From assembly GCF_007676755.1 (NCBI RefSeq), contig NZ_VEBK01000010.1:1-64000 (forward strand): DNA of 64,000 nt, given 5' to 3'. The number at the start of each line of letters is the position of its first letter. Positions within the stretch are counted from its first letter, which is position 1. A program made the translations under genes and the position numbers. Below the pieces are notes generated by a model, which ran no database searches, was not told where the DNA came from, and saw nothing but the letters and a program-made list of their open reading frames with translations. Shown here one piece after another: positions 26,459 to 35,217 of the stretch. Source of the stretch: Bacillus sp. FJAT-22090 (GTDB lineage: Bacteria > Bacillota > Bacilli > Bacillales_A > Planococcaceae).

Positions 26459-28633
26459 TTATACCTCTCCCTCTAACATTTTCAATTTAAACCCGTTTTT
26501 CTCGAATCGGGATAGCACAGTTTCCCCGTCATTTTTGGTTGTGTTAGATAGAAGGACGAGTAAATTGTTCTCTTTACTATGTCCAATATAATCTGTTTCA
26601 CGAAGCAGATTCGTGATTTCTCTCGAATAATCAGCAAGCATTTCCTCCTCGTAAGCCCCCTCTAATAATAAGAAAGGAGTGTTATGCTTTTCTTTCGCTT
26701 CTTTTTTGCTCAGTAAAATCTCTGCAAACACGTTATTCTTCAAAATAGTCGTATTCGGAATGTAACGGTCGGTTTCAGTTGCTTCAATATAGCTAAACGC
26801 TCTTCCTAAAGCGGATTCTACTAATTCTGTTACTACTTTAAAAAGATTTTCATGATACAAGGAGAAACTGTCAAAGTCGAGATCATTGATCGTTATAATC
26901 GCTGCAATTCTATTGTGATGATAAATAGGTGCTGCCATTAAAGGTACATTCGAATTTAGTTGTTTATTCACAAATACTTTTCCATCTCTTAAAATACTGC
27001 CGACGTATTCCGTCTCCTCCACTTTAATGGAGTTAATACGAGGCATCTCAGAATCATTCGCATGGGCTATTAATCGTAAAAATGAATTGTTTTTATTGAA
27101 TATATAGATGGAGACATTTTTTACATTCATAATGGTCTGTACAACGTTAACCGTCCTTGTGAATACTTTTTCAGGCTCCAGACCATCTAATTCTTTTACG
27201 ATGGAATGGATTTTCCCAAAACTATCACCGCTATTGAGCATACGTAATTGTAGCTCTTCTTTTACTTCTCGCATTTCTGAATAAATTCCATTTAAAAAAT
27301 CATATCGTTCATCTAATTCTTCCATTTTTACTTTTTGCTCGTTTAGCATATTGGTTTTCCTTTGCGTTGAGTAGCCTACCACCAAACCAACAAATAGGAA
27401 TAATGCAACTTGGAAAAAGAATGATGTATCGTAGAGTAATGAAACCATTTCCCGACCTTCCAATAACTTTTCAATCACAAGCAACCATACAGATAGCCCT
27501 ACAGCTATGATGGATTGTCTATTACCATATATAACGCCGATAACCATGATATAAAATATGCCCACACCTAACGTATCTAAAATACTTACTTGGTTTGTTA
27601 GCGTAAGCCAAGTAATAAACGAAAATACTAATAAGTTTTCTATATAAGGTTGGACTTTTTTATAGATAGGAGAAGTTTTTTTCTTAGATTGGACAGTGGT
27701 TATCGCGGTTTCTTTCTTTACTTGCCTTGACTGTGCCCAGTTATACGTACGTTTCAAGCCAGCTTCCATATCGTACATCGGACTCCAATCGAGCTCGTCT
27801 TTTATCTTTTGATTGCTTAATACGGATTTATAAATATCCCCTTCTCGTGCTGCCAAATGATTGGTTTGAATATCTCCATGGATATTTCTTAACATATCTA
27901 CTATGTGATTAATGCTATTTTCTGTATTAGTAGAAAGGTTATATATTCCTTCTATCGTTGAATTTGAAGTTCGAAAAATGGCATCCGCCACATCTTCTAC
28001 ATAGATAAAATCCCTTGTCTGCTCACCATCTCCAAATAGGTCCAAAGGTTTGTTGTTCAGGATTCTATCCAAAAAGATGGAGATAACTCCACCTTCTCCT
28101 TCATTATTTTGTCTAGGGCCATATACATTGGAAAATCGAAAGCAAACACTCTCAAAGTCATGTATTTCCTTCCACTTTTGGCAATACTCTTCGCCCATCC
28201 ATTTACTTATCCCATAAGGTGAAATAGGTTTTCTTGCTTCGTCTTCTTTTAAAGGAAGACGATCGTTTAAACCGTAAACAGCTGCAGAGGAAGCAAATAC
28301 AAATTTCTTTACTTTATATTTTTGAGAAAGCGTTAAAATGTTTACTAATCCTACAACATTAACTTCTAAATCTTCCTTGGGAGCTTTAATTGATTTGGCT
28401 ACACTTACTTGCGCAGCTAAATGAACAACTACATCAAAACGGTAGGACTTGAAAATCTCCTCACATTTTGCATCCTCTACAGAGAGGGTATAACTTTTAT
28501 GTTTGAATGAAATATTCTCTTCTTTTCCAGATGACATATTATCGATAATAAAAACTTCGTAGCCTTCCTTGAAGTACCTGTCCGCAACATGCGACCCAAT
28601 AAAACCATATCCCCCAGTTATCAATACTTTCAT
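26459..28633 (-). CDS. pelD: GalE-type NAD-dependent epimerase fused to a PelD-type c-di-GMP receptor
   Basis: A 724-residue frame. Residues 1-300 are a short-chain epimerase: GGYGFIG (7-13), SSAAVYG, Tyr140 and Lys144 in YGISK, and GDGEQTRDFIYVEDVA. It should interconvert a UDP-hexose or UDP-HexNAc precursor. Residues 330-425 hold four membrane segments, 475-615 a GAF-like domain, and 625-724 a degenerate GGDEF domain with RETD (Arg678-Asp681) at the place of the c-di-GMP inhibitory-site RxxD. That layout is PelD. Joining precursor synthesis and c-di-GMP sensing in one chain is unusual. It starts the Pel core, one base before pelE. Confidence 0.88.
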   Translation of the reverse strand: MKVLITGGYGFIGSHVADRYFKEGYEVFIIDNMSSGKEENISFKHKSYTLSVEDAKCEEIFKSYRFDVVVHLAAQVSVAKSIKAPKEDLEVNVVGLVNILTLSQKYKVKKFVFASSAAVYGLNDRLPLKEDEARKPISPYGISKWMGEEYCQKWKEIHDFESVCFRFSNVYGPRQNNEGEGGVISIFLDRILNNKPLDLFGDGEQTRDFIYVEDVADAIFRTSNSTIEGIYNLSTNTENSINHIVDMLRNIHGDIQTNHLAAREGDIYKSVLSNQKIKDELDWSPMYDMEAGLKRTYNWAQSRQVKKETAITTVQSKKKTSPIYKKVQPYIENLLVFSFITWLTLTNQVSILDTLGVGIFYIMVIGVIYGNRQSIIAVGLSVWLLVIEKLLEGREMVSLLYDTSFFFQVALFLFVGLVVGYSTQRKTNMLNEQKVKMEELDERYDFLNGIYSEMREVKEELQLRMLNSGDSFGKIHSIVKELDGLEPEKVFTRTVNVVQTIMNVKNVSIYIFNKNNSFLRLIAHANDSEMPRINSIKVEETEYVGSILRDGKVFVNKQLNSNVPLMAAPIYHHNRIAAIITINDLDFDSFSLYHENLFKVVTELVESALGRAFSYIEATETDRYIPNTTILKNNVFAEILLSKKEAKEKHNTPFLLLEGAYEEEMLADYSREITNLLRETDYIGHSKENNLLVLLSNTTKNDGETVLSRFEKNGFKLKMLEGEV

Positions 28634-28688
28634 TCACATTACCGTCCTATCTATTATTTTTGTTACTGCGAATAAACATAGGCAATTA

Positions 28689-30026
28689 TTAATCTTTAGC
28701 AATCATCAAATCTTTTATCTTAGTTGTAATTCTATTAGCAAGAGATGGTTGCATGATGAATGTATAAATTCGGTTATTTAGAAACAAGTTACTTTTTTCT
28801 TTTTTATCATTTAATTGAATATTGTTTTTTGGATTTTTACTGTAAATGATATTGTTCAAAAATTGGTTCTCTTCTACGTTCCATTGAACTGTTATATCCC
28901 CATATCCTTCACCTAATTGATCATTAAAGTTTAATATATTGTTTGATATGACGTTTTTATAGGCCCCGCCATTTGATTGATTAGCCCCACCGATAATTAT
29001 TCCTGCACCATTATTGTTATAAATAATATTATTTTTTGCCGTAATATAGCTTGTTTGTTTCCCATTGTTTTCACTTGCCAATTCAATCCCAAAATCATTG
29101 TTATAAACCAAGTTATTTTCGATGACTATATCTGTGGAACCATCGGCATAAATCCCAGCCGCCGAATTACTTCCTTTATAAGCAGGATTATTTCCTGATG
29201 AGTTATTGTAAACCTGATTATTTGCTATCTTTCCATTTCTCACTTGATCCCGACAATTCGATTGACATGCACCATAAAACCCTGCGACATCAATTCCAAT
29301 ATTGTTGTTATGATGGATGCTATTATCTGAAATGATAAACCCATCGATATTTCCACTTAGTGTTAGCGATTCACTACTTCCTAGTATGAGATGATGGATT
29401 TCATTATTTTGTACTTTAATACGACTCATCGTGTTGGTAGAATTACCGTAGAAAAGGATTCCATGTGCATTACCTTTTTTAGATTCATTTTTAATATGAT
29501 GAATATTATTATCGACTAGCTGTATATCACTTCCGCCTTCGCTAACAAGAATACCAGCAGGATACTTGTTGGAATCGTTTGTACTTAAATTTCTAATTTC
29601 AAACCCTTTTACGGTAATATAACTCGCATTTTCCAAATAAAATAAAGCCCTATTCCCATCTTCTAATGTAAGATTACTCCCATCCAACACGGGGGCTTCC
29701 CCAGGAAAAGCTTTAAATGAAATATATCCGTCCTCCTGTGAACCAGAAACGGTTATATGCACAAACTCCGAATATTTACCCTCCCGAACATATACTGTAT
29801 CTCCTGCCTCCATTTTATCTGCAGCCCTCTGGATCGTTCTCCAAGGTGCATCTAATGTGCCATCGTTAGAATCATCCCCATTACTTGATACATAAAAAAC
29901 ATTTTTCTCTAGCTCTAGAGCATTTGCATGTAATGGAATTAACGTCAGGACAAAAGCACCAAGTAAAATCAATTTCATCCAGCATTTCTTATATATACGG
30001 CATGACCAAATCCCTTTGTTATCCAA
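28689..30026 (-). CDS. Secreted right-handed parallel beta-helix protein
   Basis: A 445-residue exported protein. A signal peptide follows a positively charged N-terminus, with cleavage near HANA-LELE (about residue 37). The next region VFYVSSNGDDSNDGTLDAPWRTIQRAADKMEAGDTVYVREGKY is a DUF1565-type start, and many PbH1 coils rich in Asn (NNxIYNNxxGI) follow. Such folds occur in polysaccharide lyases and epimerases. It is the first gene of the Pel-type operon and may trim or modify the polymer outside the cell; the activity is not known. Confidence 0.85.
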   Translation of the reverse strand: MDNKGIWSCRIYKKCWMKLILLGAFVLTLIPLHANALELEKNVFYVSSNGDDSNDGTLDAPWRTIQRAADKMEAGDTVYVREGKYSEFVHITVSGSQEDGYISFKAFPGEAPVLDGSNLTLEDGNRALFYLENASYITVKGFEIRNLSTNDSNKYPAGILVSEGGSDIQLVDNNIHHIKNESKKGNAHGILFYGNSTNTMSRIKVQNNEIHHLILGSSESLTLSGNIDGFIISDNSIHHNNNIGIDVAGFYGACQSNCRDQVRNGKIANNQVYNNSSGNNPAYKGSNSAAGIYADGSTDIVIENNLVYNNDFGIELASENNGKQTSYITAKNNIIYNNNGAGIIIGGANQSNGGAYKNVISNNILNFNDQLGEGYGDITVQWNVEENQFLNNIIYSKNPKNNIQLNDKKEKSNLFLNNRIYTFIMQPSLANRITTKIKDLMIAKD

Positions 30027-30120
30027 TTTTAGTGACCTCTCTCTTATATTCCTTCTATTATTCGTGATTTCCTCAATTTATATCATAAAATTTCGCTCTT
30101 ACATTTCTCTTAAACTTTCC

Positions 30121-30154
30121 AACCTTTTTCACATTTTCAACAGGGAAAAAGGTT
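30121..30154. promoter_or_regulatory. Inverted repeat upstream of the Pel-type operon
   Basis: A perfect 10-bp repeat AACCTTTTTC / GAAAAAGGTT across 14 bases, about 95 bp before the first gene. No T-run follows on the minus strand, so an operator or leader-RNA hairpin is more likely than a terminator. I could not place a convincing promoter in 30027-30198. Confidence 0.45.
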
Positions 30155-30198
30155 AAAACTTCCGCTGAGGGGATAAAAAGTTCTGATTATATTACAGG

Positions 30199-30806
30199 GA
30201 TGTTAATAGCAGAATTTTTGGTTTGGGGAACTTAGCACATGGTTTGGGGAACTCGTGTCACTCTTTGGGGAACTCATCACACGCTTTGGGGAACTCGTGT
30301 CACTCTTTGGGGAACTCACTCGACTTTGGGGAACTCGTCACACGCTTTGGGGAACTCCATCCACTCTTTGGGGAACTCATCACACACTTTGGGGAACTCA
30401 CTCCACTCTTTGGGGAACTCACCCGACTTTGGGGAACTCGTGTCACGTTTTGGGGAACTCGCTCCACTCTTTGGGGAACTCGTGTCACTCTTTGGGGAAC
30501 TCATCACACACTTTGGGGAACTCGCTCCACTCTTTGGGGAACTCGTGTCACGCTTTGGGGAAATCACTCGACTTTTGGGAACTCGTCACACGCTTTGGGG
30601 AACTCGTGTCACGCTTTGGGGAACTCACTCCACTCTTTGGGGAACTCACTCGACTTTGGGGAACTCGTGTCACGTTTTGGGGAACTCACCACACGCTTTG
30701 GAGAACTCACTTGGTTTTGGGGAACTCACTTCACTCTTTGGGGAACTCAGCGCACGTTTTGGAGAACTCGTCCCACTCTTTGGGGAACTCACCCCAGGCT
30801 TTGGGG
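30199..30806 (+). repeat. Repeat array 3 (family A, 19/21-bp units)
   Basis: About 28 units of core TTTGGGGAACTC with spacers gtgtcactc, gtgtcacgc, atcacacgc, gtcacacgc, actccactc (9 nt) and actcgac (7 nt). The spacer set overlaps that of array 2, and both begin with GATGTTAATAG followed by an A/T stretch and GGTTTGGGG. All three forward frames are open for about 195-200 codons. It lies between the Pel-type operon start and the terminator of the next operon. Confidence 0.95.
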
Positions 30807-30844
30807 TGTTACTGGTGCCTAGCACCAGTAACAATTCTGTAATA
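30807..30844. repeat. Dispersed intergenic element, copy 2 (hairpin plus CTGTAATA)
   Basis: TGTTACTGGTGC and GCACCAGTAACA form a perfect 12-bp hairpin with loop CTA, followed by ATTCTGTAATA. The second half matches 11368-11386 with one difference; the whole layout resembles 35271-35308. Confidence 0.65.
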
Positions 30845-30846
30845 TA

Positions 30847-30880
30847 AAAAACAGCTATCGCTTGGGAGCGATAACTGTTT
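30847..30880 (-). terminator. Terminator of the S41 / adaptor operon
   Basis: A 14-bp stem AAACAG(C/T)TATCGCT / AGCGATAACTGTTT with one mismatch; on the minus strand TTTTTT follows. It ends just before the adaptor stop codon. Confidence 0.8.
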
Positions 30881-30883
30881 GGA

Positions 30884-32131
30884 TTATTGATAGGTTAGGT
30901 ATTTAAGGTAGTCTTTCCAACTGACTGCTTTGATGCTATTCCATGTTGGGAGTTCTCTAGGGAATGGCAGGAAAGCTGGCGCATCGTTGTTTTTTGGTTC
31001 TGCGTTTAATATGATGCTTTCGCTTTCTACCCCTTCAGACAGGATAGCATATTGTTTTATGTCGAATGGCACCGTAACAGGAACTCGAATAATTTTTCCT
31101 TCATTTGTTAGAGTGTATACTTCCGCAGTTTCTTCTGTGCGGTTGAGTAGCCAGTTTGATCTTATGCGTACGGCGTTTTCTGCTTCTTTTGTAGTGATGA
31201 CTGAGTTTATATTTGCGGCAAATGGCAATGTTTCTAGGGAATCGTCTAGTTGAACTCGCACTTCGTAGACGGGTTCTTTTGTTTCATTACCAAATTGCTT
31301 GTATGCTTGTAGCCATTTTGAATCGTTTGCTGGCACTTGTGTTTTAGCAGAAATTGTACCTTCAACTACTTCTTCACGGTGACCAGAATAGTTTTTGACG
31401 AGTTGGCCTTCATTTATTTGATGCCATTCCACCTCGTTTGCATAGGTGACAATCGATTTTTCATTTGCATAAATAGTTATAAAATAGGTGCCGTTCTTTT
31501 CCGCAATTTCAGCGATATTTCCATCCATCGGGCTAAGCAATGCCGCTTCTCCGGCTTCTTGGTTTAACTGCGTGTTTAGAATCTGTAGCTTACGATCTAA
31601 TTCAGCAATTTTTTGTTCTGTTTCGGCAATCGCATGCGCAAAATTTCCTTTTGGTGAAACGTTTACGTCGACTTGTACATTTACTTCGAGCTCTTCATTG
31701 CTCGCCGAACTGTTGCTAGAAGAATTGGAATCTGCTCCGGCACGCTCGGATTCCAGATTTTCCATAATCTCATGCAATTTCGATTGTTCTTGTGTATATG
31801 CTTGTTGTTCCGTTTCCCAGAACGAACGCTGGACATCTGCAGATTCCGTGTTCAGTAGCGCAAGCTCCTCTCCTTGCTGCACTTCATCCCCTTCTGATAC
31901 GACGATATCGCTGACTGCATCAGCACTTATAGGAACTACTGTCTCGTTTGTAGGGACGACAACGGATTCTTTTTCAAGCTCTTGCGCATATGTATGTTCA
32001 TTTACGCGGTCATATTCATGTACGTAATAGGATCTTGGAATGTCGCTTTTATTCGAAAACAATAAAATGGCATTTGCAGCAATAAAAGTGGAAACAGCGA
32101 TTGAAATGCCGATCGTTATCAATTTCTTCAT
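30884..32131 (-). CDS. HlyD/membrane-fusion-type adaptor protein
   Basis: About 415 residues from ATG at 32131 (MKKLITIGISIAVSTFIAANAILLF, one membrane anchor). A biotinyl-lipoyl-like half (VSDIVVSEGDEVQQGEELALLNTESADVQ) leads into a long coiled-coil with a Ser/Asn linker, then LLSPMDGNIAEIAEKNGTYFITIYANEKSIVTYANEVEWHQINEGQ, the second half of the lipoyl domain and a beta-barrel. These proteins link exporters in diderms and are found with ABC exporters in Gram-positives. No exporter gene is adjacent. It overlaps the upstream membrane gene as ATGA. Confidence 0.78.
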   Translation of the reverse strand: MKKLITIGISIAVSTFIAANAILLFSNKSDIPRSYYVHEYDRVNEHTYAQELEKESVVVPTNETVVPISADAVSDIVVSEGDEVQQGEELALLNTESADVQRSFWETEQQAYTQEQSKLHEIMENLESERAGADSNSSSNSSASNEELEVNVQVDVNVSPKGNFAHAIAETEQKIAELDRKLQILNTQLNQEAGEAALLSPMDGNIAEIAEKNGTYFITIYANEKSIVTYANEVEWHQINEGQLVKNYSGHREEVVEGTISAKTQVPANDSKWLQAYKQFGNETKEPVYEVRVQLDDSLETLPFAANINSVITTKEAENAVRIRSNWLLNRTEETAEVYTLTNEGKIIRVPVTVPFDIKQYAILSEGVESESIILNAEPKNNDAPAFLPFPRELPTWNSIKAVSWKDYLKYLTYQ

Positions 32132-32805
32132 ACCGTTTTCCCCCCCTCGAACCAAGACTCAATTGGGAGTACTTGAATTCCTGATACTAACACGGCAAGA
32201 ACTAGTTGAATCGCTATTAAAATAAGAAGTAGATTACGAGAGGACATAGTTGTAAATGCTCGTAAAAACTGAAATTGAATAGCAATAACTAGTGCTGTAA
32301 TAATTGTCAGCTCATTGAAAAAATAAGTAAAGAACTCATTTTCTAAAAACGTCGCTGCGAGCGGACCAAATGACAATATAGAAAACTCAGTCGTATAGCC
32401 AACCACAGCGTATAAGAAAAAGATAAATGCTTTTTCCATTAATAACAAAGCTACTACAAAAAGTTGTAACACAGCTACTTTGGACAGCTCAACCTTTGTA
32501 ATTTTATGTATAAGGAAGGCAAGACCGAAGAAATGAAATGCCATATAAATAATGGACCAAATAATTGCTCCGACTAAAGAAGTTATTCTTGCAATGACAA
32601 ATGTATCTTCAAATCCACCTACGAAAATGGATGTGAGTTCTTCTGTATGCATTCCCCATAAATCTCGCAGTGCAAACAGAAGAACACCTAAAAATGCGAC
32701 GAGCCATACACGCTTTTCAAAACTGCGCATCGTTGAATCTTTTAGTGAGCTGATTAACTCATTTCGGTTAAAAAGATATTTCCAAAATCGAAATTCAAAA
32801 AACAT
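32128..32805 (-). CDS. Multi-pass membrane protein, YIP1-like
   Basis: A 225-residue protein with about five membrane segments (roughly 34-50, 78-97, 110-132, 150-170, 195-215). The pattern, with a charged N-terminus (FWKYLFNRNELISSLKD), resembles YIP1-domain proteins; I am not sure of this. It sits between an S41 protease gene (16 bp upstream) and the adaptor (ATGA overlap), so the three probably act together at the membrane. Confidence 0.65.
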   Translation of the reverse strand: MFFEFRFWKYLFNRNELISSLKDSTMRSFEKRVWLVAFLGVLLFALRDLWGMHTEELTSIFVGGFEDTFVIARITSLVGAIIWSIIYMAFHFFGLAFLIHKITKVELSKVAVLQLFVVALLLMEKAFIFFLYAVVGYTTEFSILSFGPLAATFLENEFFTYFFNELTIITALVIAIQFQFLRAFTTMSSRNLLLILIAIQLVLAVLVSGIQVLPIESWFEGGKTV

Positions 32806-32821
32806 TCCATTGTTCCCCCTC

Positions 32822-34201
32822 TTATGGTTGAACAGTTACTTCCGCATAAGCACCGGTTTTCATCCCTTTTCCCGTTTTCGCTTGGAAAGTAGGATGGATG
32901 AGTAGTAAGTAGGCTGCTCCTTTTTCAAGTGGTGCTTTTGGTGTAATGACGAACTGATTGGATGACTTTTTTGTGAGCATTATAGGAACGCTGCCCGTAT
33001 CTCCTAGTTTGACCAATTCCACTTTTTGTTCCCTGGTATCTACTACGGTATTTGAAAATGTAACTGTAAATTTTTTTGTTGTCGGCACTTTTTGCAGTGC
33101 AGGCATTTTTTTATAGGTTTTATTAGCTTCAATAATGCTGTCCAAATGGGCTTTTGCCAGTTCTTGCCCTTGTGCTGTCGTAACTTGTGGTTTGACGCCG
33201 GTTTTATGAATTGGTGTTCCTTTTGGTCCAGTAAAATTAGCTACAGTCAGTTTTAAGTAGGAACCATCAGAAAGATTGTAAAACGTTTGCATAGAGCCTT
33301 TTCCATAAGTAGTTTGCCCATAAAGTACGGCTGATTTTTGGTCTAGTAGTGCTCCAGCAGTCATTTCCGATGCGCTAGCACTATAGCCGTTTATAAGTAC
33401 TTTCGTATTTGAAGGAAATAGGGACGATTGTGGCACAGATTTAACCAGCTCTGATTGTTGTCTTGTATGAAGGGCATAGGCATACGGACTTTTTGGAAAT
33501 AAACCAATCAGTTCTTCGGCAGTATGTACATAGCCCCCACCATTATTGCGTAAATCTAGAATAAACGAAGTTGCCCCTTGTTTTTGAAGCGTATTTTTTG
33601 CCTGTTGTACAAGGGTTGCACCATCATCGGAAAATGAAGTCAGTCCAATATAACCGACATTTCCATATAAAAGCTGCTTAGACACAGTGGGAACACTGAA
33701 CTGTTTTCGCGTTAACTTGTATGTTTTTTTGAGATTAGTAGACTTCAATATTACAAGTTGCACAGTAGTTCCATCCTTACCTGTGATGAGCGACGATGCC
33801 TGTTGAATAGACATACCTTCTGTAGGAGTTCCATCAATCGACAAAATAATATCGCCGGGAACTATCCCAGCCTCCATCGCTGCCGCTTTTTCAAACGTAC
33901 TCACAATTTGAATCCCTTTTTTATGCTCCTCAATCGTGACCCCAATTCCAGTAGTCGTATTATTGATAGAGCTCGTGTACGCTTCAAACTCATCTTTTGT
34001 AAAATAAGTAGAATAAGGATCTAGTTGCTCTATAATCGCATCAATCGACTTAAGACTTTTTAAATTGGAAGGAATCTCTCCTTTATATGTTTCACTAACC
34101 AGTTGCTTCACTTCATCTAGAGGTGCTGCTGAAGTCGGAATTGGATTTAATAATATACCAATCGTCATTATAGCTGCCGCTAATGCAGAAATCCCCTTCA
34201 T
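32822..34201 (-). CDS. Secreted S41 C-terminal processing peptidase
   Basis: A 459-residue protease. Signal peptide with cleavage after TSA (about residue 25), a PDZ domain (GIGVTIEEHKKGIQIVSTFEKAAAMEAGIVPGDIILSIDG, 85-124), then the S41 core with the catalytic Ser in YSASASEM (273-280) and Lys301 in TTYGKGSMQ. The last 85 residues resemble an Ig-like (SbsA/Big_5) wall domain. Unlike CtpA/CtpB it has no N-terminal membrane anchor beyond the signal. First gene of a three-gene operon. Confidence 0.88.
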   Translation of the reverse strand: MKGISALAAAIMTIGILLNPIPTSAAPLDEVKQLVSETYKGEIPSNLKSLKSIDAIIEQLDPYSTYFTKDEFEAYTSSINNTTTGIGVTIEEHKKGIQIVSTFEKAAAMEAGIVPGDIILSIDGTPTEGMSIQQASSLITGKDGTTVQLVILKSTNLKKTYKLTRKQFSVPTVSKQLLYGNVGYIGLTSFSDDGATLVQQAKNTLQKQGATSFILDLRNNGGGYVHTAEELIGLFPKSPYAYALHTRQQSELVKSVPQSSLFPSNTKVLINGYSASASEMTAGALLDQKSAVLYGQTTYGKGSMQTFYNLSDGSYLKLTVANFTGPKGTPIHKTGVKPQVTTAQGQELAKAHLDSIIEANKTYKKMPALQKVPTTKKFTVTFSNTVVDTREQKVELVKLGDTGSVPIMLTKKSSNQFVITPKAPLEKGAAYLLLIHPTFQAKTGKGMKTGAYAEVTVQP

Positions 34202-34309
34202 CCCAATTCCCCCTTCTTACCTTTATAAACCTATATTACCCCAAAAATCCTTCTCCTGCAGAAATTTCTATCCTTATTTTCTTCTTTAAAATTTTGATTC
34301 AAAAATAAG

Positions 34310-34341
34310 ACAATCGTGCAGCTGTATATGTGCACGATTGT
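34310..34341 (-). terminator. Terminator of the flagellin gene
   Basis: A perfect 11-bp stem ACAATCGTGCA / TGCACGATTGT with a 10-base loop; on the minus strand CTTATTTTTG follows. Confidence 0.7.
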
Positions 34342-34369
34342 TTGAAAAAGTTATATTAAAAAGCATCTT

Positions 34370-35182
34370 CTATTTTAAAAGTTGCAAGATGGATTGGGCC
34401 TGTTGCATATGCATACTCAATACATATTGGCCCGCTTGCATTAATATATTTGCTTTTGTAAGAGCCATTATTTCTTTGGCTATATCGGCATCTCTTATTC
34501 TAGATTCCGCTGCTGTTAAATTTTCTTCCATGTTCACTGCATTATTATAGGCATGCTCTAAACGATTTGTGTAGGCTCCCATTCGAGAACGTTCATTTGA
34601 TACTTTAGTTATTGCTTTATCGAGCTCCCCGATTGCGTTATCTGCCGCGTCCCTAGAAGAAATGGATAGATTTTCGATACCAAGCGTAACTGATCCCATA
34701 TTGCCTATTGTAAGTTCAATATGTTGACCAGCGTTTGCTCCCGCTTGAATTTTAATGGACGACTGAGTACCGTCTAGTAATGGTTTCGTGTTGAATTCTG
34801 TATCGGTCGATATGCGTGTAACTTCTTTTTTTAATTCTTCAAATTCGAGTGCTAGTTGTTCTCGGTCATTATCCGTCAGTGTATCATTGGCAGATTGTAC
34901 ACTTAATTCTCTCATTCTCTGCAAAATGGAGTGCGTTTCATTGAGAGCTCCTTCTGCTGTTTGGACAAGTGAAATTCCGTCTTGAATATTACGGGCAGCC
35001 TGACCAAGTCCTCGAATTTGAGCACGCATTTTTTCTGAAATAGCAAGGCCAGCCGGATCGTCTGCTGCACGATTGATACGATATCCAGTTGAAATTCGTT
35101 CCATAGACTTATTCGCAATCGCCCATTGGGAGTTCATATTTCTAATAATGGATAAACCTGCCGCATTCCACATACCTAGCAT
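34370..35182 (-). CDS. Divergent flagellin
   Basis: A 270-residue flagellin with both conserved ends and a very short middle. N-terminal block: SMERISTGYRINRAADDPAGLAISEKMRAQIRGLGQAARNIQDGISLVQTAEGAL. C-terminal block: NAVNMEENLTAAESRIRDADIAKEIMALTKANILMQAGQYVL. The extreme ends are odd: it starts MLGMWNAAGLSIIRNMNSQ instead of MRINHNIAA, and ends MHMQQAQSILQLLK. It stands alone, outside any flagellar operon, so it may be a second, minor flagellin. AAGGAG lies eight bases before the ATG, and a sigma-D-like promoter is upstream. Confidence 0.9.
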   Translation of the reverse strand: MLGMWNAAGLSIIRNMNSQWAIANKSMERISTGYRINRAADDPAGLAISEKMRAQIRGLGQAARNIQDGISLVQTAEGALNETHSILQRMRELSVQSANDTLTDNDREQLALEFEELKKEVTRISTDTEFNTKPLLDGTQSSIKIQAGANAGQHIELTIGNMGSVTLGIENLSISSRDAADNAIGELDKAITKVSNERSRMGAYTNRLEHAYNNAVNMEENLTAAESRIRDADIAKEIMALTKANILMQAGQYVLSMHMQQAQSILQLLK

Positions 35183-35217
35183 CCTAGCATCTCCTTACTA
35201 TTTCAATGTTTCTACTT

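Noticed and set aside
30027-30198. Promoter for the Pel-type operon
   Set aside because: Several AT-rich hexamers could be a -10 (TATGAT, TATAAA), but none has a fitting -35, so none is called.
30223-30847. Three overlapping 195-202-codon frames in array 3
   Set aside because: Same reason as array 2: the unit lacks stops and no start signal is present.
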